From NCBI GenBank assembly GCA_003455275.1, contig DMRR01000250.1:1-7721 (forward strand): DNA of 7,721 nt, read 5' to 3'. Source of the DNA: Bacteroidota bacterium (GTDB lineage: Bacteria; Bacteroidota; Bacteroidia; Chitinophagales; UBA10324). A program made the translations under genes and the position numbers. Under the pieces are notes generated by a model, which saw only the letters and a program-made list of their open reading frames with translations, was not told where the DNA came from and ran no database searches. The number at the start of each line of letters is the position of its first letter. Positions within the stretch are counted from its first letter, which is position 1. Shown here in pieces: positions 1-5,274 of the stretch.

Positions 1-605
1 GAAGATGGCTTCATGCGGACAACTGTTGAAATCAACTCGTGAGCATTGTCGCGAATCTTTTCTTTTGTAAATGATATGCGTCCGATCGAAGCGTGAATTA
101 TGCCTTGCTTGTCAACACGGAATGCAATTTTACCACCTTTCACTTCCTTAACAGCATCAGCAACATTTTCAGTTACTGTCCCAGATTTAGGGTTCGGCAT
201 GAGGTTGCGCGGCCCGAGAATTTTACCAAGCTTTGCTATTTTAGGCATTACAGATGGTGTAGCAATTACCACATCAATATCTGCCCAGCCCTTTTCGATT
301 TTTTCAACAAACTCTGCGAGACCTGCATAGTCAGCACCGGCGCCTGTTGCTTCTGATTCCTTATCTGGGTTGCAGAGAACCAATACTCGTTTTGTTTTTC
401 CGGTTCCGTGAGGAAGAGCAACTGTGCCGCGGATACTCTGGTCAGCTTTGCGCGGATCAATTCCGAGACGAATATGTATATCAACAGAAGCATCAAACTT
501 TGGAGTTGAAACTTCTTTCAATAATGCAGATGCTTGCTCAAGCGTGTAAACCACACCTTCCTTCACCTTGGCATTCGCTGCCTTTCTCTTTTTTGTAACT
601 GGCAC
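1..605 (-). CDS. rplA: 50S ribosomal protein L1 (3' end beyond the window)
   Basis: Ribosomal protein L1 binds 23S rRNA at the L1 stalk, which moves deacylated tRNA out of the E site, and in many bacteria it represses translation of its own mRNA. The reverse strand translates without interruption for 201 codons, beginning [17 protein letters not shown]. It contains the L1 core: [16 protein letters not shown] (residues 41-56), [12 protein letters not shown] (59-70) and the family signature [14 protein letters not shown] (131-144), then [20 protein letters not shown]1 is usually about 230 residues, so roughly 30 C-terminal residues lie outside the window. The start is GTG at 605-603: an in-frame TAA lies at 620-618 and no ATG falls between. 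There is no Shine-Dalgarno sequence. Unusually, rplK is not upstream; a 356-bp spacer and a divergent acyl-CoA dehydrogenase are there instead. The identification is secure; the exact start is likely. Confidence 0.97.
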   Translation of the reverse strand, partial: MPVTKKRKAANAKVKEGVVYTLEQASALLKEVSTPKFDASVDIHIRLGIDPRKADQSIRGTVALPHGTGKTKRVLVLCNPDKESEATGAGADYAGLAEFVEKIEKGWADIDVVIATPSVMPKIAKLGKILGPRNLMPNPKSGTVTENVADAVKEVKGGKIAFRVDKQGIIHASIGRISFTKEKIRDNAHELISTVVRMKPS

Positions 606-644
606 TTTGATTAAAATTTAGAGGAGGGTAAAATTTTTGGGAGG

Positions 645-675
645 GCAAAAATAGAAACCCAATCCACATTGCAAA
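645..675 (-). promoter_or_regulatory. Bacteroidota-type promoter for rplA
   Basis: On the reverse strand TATTTTTGC (653-645) matches the Bacteroidota minus-7 consensus TAnnTTTG exactly. A TTTG (675-672) lies 18 bases upstream, a workable spacing for the minus-33 element. Transcription would begin near 640, giving a leader of about 35 bases before the GTG start. This would let rplA be transcribed independently of the usual nusG-rplK unit. Both elements are seen directly; activity is inferred. Confidence 0.6.
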
Positions 676-884
676 ATACAGAGCAGAAATTATTTAGGAC
701 AGTTTTTGATTACAATAAATTATACAAGCTTATTATCTATAAAACTTTCTAAATGATAATCTTTTTTGGCTAAACATCTTGGGAGATAAAATGGACCATT
801 AAAAGTTGAGAAATTATTTTCAAAAAATAAATGGTGATTAAAGGGCATAATTTTATAAATCTTCATCGCCTCACACTTTTAGCC

Positions 885-903
885 GAAGAATCATTATTTC
901 TTC
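885..903. repeat. Inverted repeat GAAGAA-N7-TTCTTC, possible operator
   Basis: A perfect 6-bp inverted repeat with a 7-base centre lies just upstream of the TACATTCGC element and 58 bp before the dehydrogenase ATG. The position suits an operator for a dimeric regulator, but arms this short in AT-rich DNA occur by chance and no regulator gene is present in the window. Confidence 0.25.
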
Positions 904-910
904 TTTCAAT

Positions 911-919
911 TACATTCGC
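911..919 (+). promoter_or_regulatory. Possible minus-7 element for the acyl-CoA dehydrogenase
   Basis: TACATTCGC differs from the Bacteroidota TAnnTTTGC form at one base and would give a leader of about 40 bases before the ATG at 962. No minus-33 TTG/TTTG is visible at the expected distance. The same word inside a 13-bp identity (CAATTACATTCGC) precedes the thioesterase gene at 7245-7257, which raises the likelihood slightly. Confidence 0.3.
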
Positions 920-961
920 GCCCGCCCAAAAACCAGTTCGGGACAAGTAAAAAAAAGTATA

Positions 962-2104
962 ATGGAATTCACGACTTCTGAAAATCTTCAGCTCATCACT
1001 CAATCTGTCCGCGACTTTGCGGAAAAACATATTCGTCCGCATGTAATGGAGTGGGATGAATCGCAGCAATTCCCGAAAGATTTATTCCACCAGATGGGTG
1101 AACATGGTTTCCTTGGTGTGCTGGTGCCGGAAGAATATGGCGGTGCCGGTCTTGGTTACTTCGAATATATTTCTGTGGTGAGTGAGATTGCAAAAGTTTG
1201 CGGCTCCATAGGGCTTTCTGTTGCAGCGCATAATTCACTTTGCACAGGGCACATTATGTATTTCGGAAATGAAGAGCAGAAGAAAAAGTATTTGCCAAAG
1301 CTGGCAACAGGAAAATGGATTGGCGCCTGGGGATTAACAGAGCCCAACACAGGAAGCGACGCCATGAACATGAAATGTGTAGCAAAGCGTGATGGTAATG
1401 ACTGGGTTATTAACGGAACCAAGTGCTGGATCACTCATGGCAACAGCAGCGATGCGATGGTGGTAATTGCCCGCACTGGCGATGTACGCGACAGTCATGG
1501 TATGACTGCCTTTGTTGTAGAGCGGGGAACACCGGGATTGAGTGCAGGTAAAAAGGAAAACAAACTGGGAATGCGCGCTTCAGAAACGACTGAAGTGATT
1601 TTTGACAACTGCCGGATTCCTTCTGAAAATATGCTCGGGAAAGAAGGAGAAGGATTTATCCAGGCGATGAAAGTTCTCGATGGCGGAAGAATTTCGATTG
1701 CCTCACTCGCGCTAGGAATCGCAAAGGGCGCTTATGAAGCAAGTATAAAATATTCGAAGGAGCGCCACCAGTTCGATAAACCAATTTCGCATTTCCAGGG
1801 AATTGCTTTCAAGATTGCAGATATGAAATCTCAAATTGAAGCAGCTGAAATACTCACCCTGCAAGCTGCTGATATGAAAAACCGCGGAGAGAAAATGACG
1901 AAGGAAGCCGCCATGGCAAAATATTATGCAAGTGAAGTAGCAGTGAAAGTTTCAACTGATGCAGTTCAGATTTTCGGCGGATATGGTTATACAAAAGATT
2001 TTCCTGTAGAAAAATTTTACCGCGACTCAAAGCTTTGCACAATTGGAGAAGGAACAAGTGAAATTCAGAAGTTGGTGATCGCAAGAGAGGTTTTGAAACA
2101 TTGA
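962..2104 (+). CDS. Acyl-CoA dehydrogenase (short/branched-chain type)
   Basis: An FAD flavoenzyme of the acyl-CoA dehydrogenase family, which introduces the alpha-beta double bond into acyl-CoA thioesters and passes electrons to electron-transferring flavoprotein. The 380-residue length is normal for the family. The three-part fold is visible: the helical N-domain ([13 protein letters not shown], 54-66), the middle beta-domain ([12 protein letters not shown], 123-134, then [11 protein letters not shown] and [19 protein letters not shown]), and the C-terminal helical domain ([48 protein letters not shown]). E363 in IGEGTSEIQ matches the catalytic glutamate position of butyryl-CoA and short-chain dehydrogenases. 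Chain-length preference cannot be read from sequence; fatty-acid or branched-chain amino-acid breakdown are both possible. The start is ATG at 962 after an A-rich leader with no Shine-Dalgarno. The TGA stop directly abuts the stop of the convergent protease gene. No electron-transfer flavoprotein or other beta-oxidation gene lies beside it. Confidence 0.95.
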   Translation: MEFTTSENLQLITQSVRDFAEKHIRPHVMEWDESQQFPKDLFHQMGEHGFLGVLVPEEYGGAGLGYFEYISVVSEIAKVCGSIGLSVAAHNSLCTGHIMYFGNEEQKKKYLPKLATGKWIGAWGLTEPNTGSDAMNMKCVAKRDGNDWVINGTKCWITHGNSSDAMVVIARTGDVRDSHGMTAFVVERGTPGLSAGKKENKLGMRASETTEVIFDNCRIPSENMLGKEGEGFIQAMKVLDGGRISIASLALGIAKGAYEASIKYSKERHQFDKPISHFQGIAFKIADMKSQIEAAEILTLQAADMKNRGEKMTKEAAMAKYYASEVAVKVSTDAVQIFGGYGYTKDFPVEKFYRDSKLCTIGEGTSEIQKLVIAREVLKH

Positions 2105-3634
2105 TTATTTTTTCTTCAATACTTCCAACGCTTTCAATACATCCATGTCAGTTTGATTGATGAGTTTATAGTAATAATTGTCATCATACAAAATTTTTGC
2201 ACTCAGCATTTCAAGTTTTTTTCCAAGCAGGTTTTTTTGTTCGATTGAAAGTTTTTCTACCGAATAATCAAGAAGTTTTTCTGCAACTGTAAAATCCTGT
2301 ACGGAGAAAACACGATTGTAATTTATTGCAAACTGATATCCTGCTTCCTGGATCCTGTAATTACTCAATCCTGAAATGGAGAAATTTATTTCGGCTGTAT
2401 CAATTGGAACGAACTGATCAGGCATAATTCCGCCTCCGCCATAAACAACCCTTCCGGAAACAGTGTAATACCGTGTTGTGTCAGTGATTTTGATGCTGTC
2501 TTTATTCGTGAGTTCTCCCTTTGTAAATCGGTTCAACATTTCGTGATAATAGTTTTCCTGGCCATCGCTGTATGATTTCTGAATGCAGCGCCCGGAAGGT
2601 GTATAATATCTAGCAACCGTTATGCGTAGCCCGCTGCTATCACTCAGCATGTATTGTTCCTGCACCAATCCTTTTCCAAAACTTCTTCTGCCCACAATGG
2701 TTGCGCGGTCATAGTCCTGCAGAGCACCTGCAAATATTTCGCTTGCACTTGCACTCTCTTCATCTATGAGCACACACATTTCTCCTTTCTCAAAAAGGCC
2801 GGGTTTGCTTTCATAATAATCCTGACGCGGATAAACTCTTCCCTTGGTATACACAACTAATTTTTTTTCATCAAGAAATTCATCCACCATCTGCACTGCG
2901 ATGTCAAGTACTCCGCCGCCGTTTCCACGCAGGTCAAAAATTAGTTTTTTCATGCCCAAAGAATTCAGTTTCTCCAATGAACGATGCAAATCATCAGCAA
3001 CTGTTTCGCTGAATCGCTCAACTTTGATATAGCCAATATTTTGATCAATCATATACGATGAAACTATGCTTGACACCAAAACTTTTCCGCGAGTGATTTC
3101 GAAATACTTTATTTCCTTTTGTCCGCGACGCTTTACTCCCACTTTCACTTTTGTTCCGCCTTCGCCTCTAAGTTTGGATCTGAGTCTTTCTTCCGAATAA
3201 TTTTTTCCGGCTACCAGCGAATCATCTATACTCACCAGCTTATCGCCTTTTGTTATTCCCACCAGTTTTGACGGGCCACCATCCAGTACACTCACAACAG
3301 TAGCTGTATCAAAGACTTCAAAAAATTCTAATCCTATTCCGTCGAAGCTTCCCTTGATCTGGTTGTTGACATCACTCAATTCTGGTTTTGGAATATAAAT
3401 GCTGTGCGGATCCAGTTGCTGGAGCAGCGCTTCAATCCCTTTTTCATTAAGTGAACTGATGTCAATGGTGTCAACATATTTAGCAGAGATATATGCGAGC
3501 GCTTCATCAATCGGGCTCATGTTTTTACTGCTGCCTAGTTTGGGTTGAGAGGAAAGAAGAACTCCCATTTGAATTCCCATGGCGAGCACTACCGCAAATG
3601 CAAGCGGCATCCATATCGTGAATTTACTTTTCAA
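2105..3634 (-). CDS. Carboxy-terminal processing protease, S41 family with PDZ domain
   Basis: A periplasm-facing serine protease of the CtpA/Prc family (peptidase S41A), which trims or degrades proteins from their C-termini and in several bacteria controls peptidoglycan hydrolases. Residues 9-27 are a hydrophobic signal anchor after a basic MKSKF; there is no lipobox cysteine. A PDZ domain spans about 95-180 (GIGLEFF, GPSKLVGITKGDKLVSID). The S41 core covers about 198-350 (LIFDLRGNGGGVLDIA; DEESASASEIFAGALQD; RRSFGKGLVQ; YYTPSGRCIQ). S296 and K321 form the Ser-Lys dyad with the 25-residue spacing found in E. coli Prc. VVYGGGGIMPD (397-406) is also typical, and a helical tail of about 100 residues follows. 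The start is taken as TTG at 3634-3632: the upstream frame is open to a TAG at 3721-3719 but has no ATG, and the first in-frame ATG (codon 9) would remove the basic N-region. Substrates are unknown. It is divergent from murQ. Confidence 0.95.
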   Translation of the reverse strand: MKSKFTIWMPLAFAVVLAMGIQMGVLLSSQPKLGSSKNMSPIDEALAYISAKYVDTIDISSLNEKGIEALLQQLDPHSIYIPKPELSDVNNQIKGSFDGIGLEFFEVFDTATVVSVLDGGPSKLVGITKGDKLVSIDDSLVAGKNYSEERLRSKLRGEGGTKVKVGVKRRGQKEIKYFEITRGKVLVSSIVSSYMIDQNIGYIKVERFSETVADDLHRSLEKLNSLGMKKLIFDLRGNGGGVLDIAVQMVDEFLDEKKLVVYTKGRVYPRQDYYESKPGLFEKGEMCVLIDEESASASEIFAGALQDYDRATIVGRRSFGKGLVQEQYMLSDSSGLRITVARYYTPSGRCIQKSYSDGQENYYHEMLNRFTKGELTNKDSIKITDTTRYYTVSGRVVYGGGGIMPDQFVPIDTAEINFSISGLSNYRIQEAGYQFAINYNRVFSVQDFTVAEKLLDYSVEKLSIEQKNLLGKKLEMLSAKILYDDNYYYKLINQTDMDVLKALEVLKKK

Positions 3635-3675
3635 GCGTGCAAAGAAATACAGTAAGCAGTTCGAAGCAAAGCGAA

Positions 3676-3697
3676 TATCCCGATGAAAATCGCGATG
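3676..3697. repeat. GNRA-capped imperfect hairpin in the protease/murQ divergent region
   Basis: ATCCCGAT (3677-3684) and ATCGCGAT (3689-3696) pair with one mismatch around a GAAA tetraloop, and a T-G wobble can extend the base. It lies within the transcript leader of the protease gene or just upstream of murQ. It looks like the kind of small palindromic unit dispersed in intergenic DNA of many bacteria; only one copy is present in this window. Confidence 0.4.
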
Positions 3698-3775
3698 ACA
3701 GTTGGCAGAATTTTTTTTCTAAAAGTTTTCTCCTTTCACTTTTCTTCTTTCACCCAAAATCATCAATGCACCTTT

Positions 3776-3783
3776 TACTTTTG
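3776..3783 (+). promoter_or_regulatory. Minus-7 promoter element for murQ (near-leaderless)
   Basis: TACTTTTG matches TAnnTTTG exactly, and its last base is only five bases before the ATG at 3789. Transcription would start at or within a few bases of the initiation codon. The minus-33 element is weak: TTTCACC (3748-3754) lies at about the right distance but lacks TTG. CTTTCAC is repeated directly at 3733-3739 and 3747-3753. The element is seen; the start site is inferred. Confidence 0.5.
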
Positions 3784-3788
3784 CGGTG

Positions 3789-4601
3789 ATGCAAAAAACA
3801 ACTGAAGAAAATAGCCGCTACAATCAATTAGAGCAAATGAGCGTTCATGATCTGCTCTCCAATATAAATCGTGAAGACAAAACGGTGGCCGAAGCGGTGC
3901 AGAAATCCATTCCCCAAATTGAATCTTTAGTGAATCATATTATTCCGAAAATGAAAAATGGCGGAAGAATATTTTATCTCGGAAGTGGCACCAGCGGACG
4001 ATTGGGAATTGTAGATGCTTCCGAATGCCCTCCAACTTTTGGTGTGGAACACGGATTAGTAAATGGAATAATTGCCGGCGGCGATGCAGCTATTCGAAAA
4101 GCGCAAGAGTTTGCAGAAGATGATCCAAATCAGGGATGGAAAGATTTACAATCTTATAGTGTGAATGAAAATGACACGGTAATTGGAATTTCAGCCAGTG
4201 GAACCACCCCTTATGTGATTGGTGCGTTGCAGCAATGCAGGAATAATAAAATTCAAACAGGAGGAATCACTTGTAATTTGAATTCACCGCTTGCTTCAGC
4301 TTGCGATTTCCCGGTTGAGGTAGTTGTGGGCCCTGAATTTGTAACCGGTAGCACCAGAATGAAAGCAGGAACTGCACAGAAACTTGTTCTCAATATGATT
4401 TCAACTTCAGTAATGATTCAGTTGGGAAAAGTGCTCGATAACAAAATGGTAGACATGCAGCTCACCAATGAAAAACTGATTGAACGCGGTGCTAAAATGC
4501 TGATGCGGCAATTCGCATGGGATTATAAAAGAGCGAGAGGAATATTGCTTGAATTCGGAAGTGTGAGGAAAGTGATGGAGATGCACAAACGCAAGATTTA
4601 A
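3789..4601 (+). CDS. murQ: N-acetylmuramic acid 6-phosphate etherase
   Basis: MurQ removes the D-lactyl ether from N-acetylmuramic acid 6-phosphate to give N-acetylglucosamine 6-phosphate and D-lactate, a cytoplasmic step of peptidoglycan recycling. The 270 residues carry a sugar-isomerase (SIS) fold: GGRIFYLGSGTSGRLGIVDA (58-77) followed by SECPPTFG, IIAGGDAAIRKAQEFAEDDP (94-113), VIGISASGTTPYVIGAL, and EFVTGSTRMKAGTAQKL (183-199). E79 in DASE and E110 in EFAED keep the 31-residue spacing of the E. coli catalytic pair E83/E114. The C-terminus (LIERGAKMLMRQF to GSVRKVMEMHK) looks complete, so the protein is merely shorter than the about 298-residue E. coli enzyme. ATG at 3789 is chosen; an in-frame GTG directly before it (3786) is an alternative. 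No MurNAc transporter or kinase gene is adjacent, so the substrate source is not explained locally. The neighbouring divergent gene encodes a Prc-type protease, a family also tied to wall turnover. Confidence 0.96.
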   Translation: MQKTTEENSRYNQLEQMSVHDLLSNINREDKTVAEAVQKSIPQIESLVNHIIPKMKNGGRIFYLGSGTSGRLGIVDASECPPTFGVEHGLVNGIIAGGDAAIRKAQEFAEDDPNQGWKDLQSYSVNENDTVIGISASGTTPYVIGALQQCRNNKIQTGGITCNLNSPLASACDFPVEVVVGPEFVTGSTRMKAGTAQKLVLNMISTSVMIQLGKVLDNKMVDMQLTNEKLIERGAKMLMRQFAWDYKRARGILLEFGSVRKVMEMHKRKI

Positions 4602-4602
4602 G

Positions 4603-4683
4603 ATTTATGATTTTAGATTTTAGAATATTTATGATTGAAGATTTTTGTATTGCTAATAACTAACAACGATTCTACTAATAACT
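4603..4683. repeat. Degenerate short direct repeats in the murQ downstream spacer
   Basis: ATTTATGATT occurs at 4603-4612 and 4627-4636 (24-bp period), with GATTTTAGATTTTAG-like sequence between. CTAATAACT occurs at 4653-4661 and 4675-4683 (22-bp period). The whole 90-bp spacer is low-complexity and AT-rich. No hairpin terminator is evident, so murQ transcripts may run into the next gene. Confidence 0.5.
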
Positions 4684-4691
4684 GATACAGC

Positions 4692-5264
4692 TTGCACGAT
4701 ATAGAACCATATTACAACTGGAAAGATATCTACACTTCTGAAGAAGATAAGCGGTCACCATTCTTTCATCGGACTTACAGTGAGTTTGAATACTCAAACA
4801 AGATTTACAATTTCTACATACACCCTCAGTGGGATGAGTTTGGCTCTTCAACTTTGTTTATGAAAATTCTTTTTGCAGATTATGAAAATCGCTTTGCCGT
4901 GATCGAATTGATTGGTGAGTGGAATGATGCACTAAGCAATGACATCATGATTCTGAAGCGCGAAGTAATTGATGTGTTTATTGAAAATGGAATCAACCGC
5001 TTCATACTGATTGGAGAAAATGTTTTGAACTTTCATGCTTCAGATGATTGCTATTATGAAGAATGGTATGAAGATATTTCAGAAGAAGGCGGATGGATTG
5101 CTGCTGTGAATTTCCGCGAGCATGTATATGAGGAAATGCACCGAGTTCACCTCGAGCATTTCATTTATATGGGTGAAAAATTTTCTGAAATCAATTGGAG
5201 AATTGTGAAACCGCAGTTCCTCCCGGAACTTATTGAAGGAATCCTTCTGAAAAGGCTTGGCTGA
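4692..5264 (+). CDS. Conserved-looking acidic protein of unknown function
   Basis: I cannot assign a function. The 190-residue product is strongly acidic (about 36 Asp/Glu against 17 Lys/Arg) and about 18% aromatic. It includes patches such as FYIHPQWDEFG (41-51), IELIGEWNDALSND (71-84) and DDCYYEEWYEDISEEGGW (118-135). There is no signal peptide or membrane segment, so it is probably cytosolic. The pattern of strand, helix and strand across about 68-115 (VIELIGEWND, then REVIDVFIENGINRFILIGENV) loosely recalls an alpha/beta STAS-like unit, but this is speculation. I have the impression that similar proteins occur in Bacteroidota, without a named role. The start is TTG at 4692: an in-frame TGA lies at 4683-4685 and the first in-frame ATG is codon 57, which would delete apparently structured sequence. 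It follows murQ by 90 bp on the same strand. Its stop is 10 bp from the convergent dehydratase gene. Confidence 0.85.
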   Translation: MHDIEPYYNWKDIYTSEEDKRSPFFHRTYSEFEYSNKIYNFYIHPQWDEFGSSTLFMKILFADYENRFAVIELIGEWNDALSNDIMILKREVIDVFIENGINRFILIGENVLNFHASDDCYYEEWYEDISEEGGWIAAVNFREHVYEEMHRVHLEHFIYMGEKFSEINWRIVKPQFLPELIEGILLKRLG

Positions 5265-5274
5265 TTTTTTTTTC

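Larger units (their letters stand above)
606..961. other. Intergenic region between rplA and the acyl-CoA dehydrogenase
   Basis: This 356-bp AT-rich gap between divergent genes shows no coding region on either strand; in particular, no C-terminal piece of L11 (rplK) precedes rplA. It holds the rplA promoter (645-675), a short dyad AATGG-a-CCATT (790-800), an inverted repeat GAAGAA/TTCTTC (885-903) and a possible promoter element TACATTCGC (911-919) for the dehydrogenase. I recognise no RNA gene or mobile-element remnant in the remainder. Confidence 0.6.

Noticed and set aside
93..598. Several forward-strand open frames opposite the left-end gene
   Set aside because: They are antisense shadows of rplA, whose reverse-strand product matches L1 throughout.
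790..800. AATGG-a-CCATT dyad as a regulatory site
   Set aside because: The arms are short, it is distant from both starts, and it is not repeated elsewhere in the region.
863..1069. Reverse-strand 68-codon frame across the dehydrogenase start
   Set aside because: It overlaps the dehydrogenase coding start, its product resembles nothing I know, and no promoter or leader supports it.
3733..3753. Direct repeat CTTTCAC with a 14-bp period upstream of murQ as an activator site
   Set aside because: It lies in a pyrimidine-rich stretch where such repeats arise easily; nothing else supports binding.
4640..4647. GATTTTTG as a minus-7 element for the unknown gene
   Set aside because: It misses the TA at the most conserved position and has no minus-33 partner; read-through from murQ is at least as likely.
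5235..5273. Hairpin GAAGG-AAT-CCTTC followed by a nine-T run as an intrinsic terminator
   Set aside because: The stem is only 5 bp and ends 17 bases before the T-run, too far for a canonical terminator. The T-run may still aid termination between the convergent genes.
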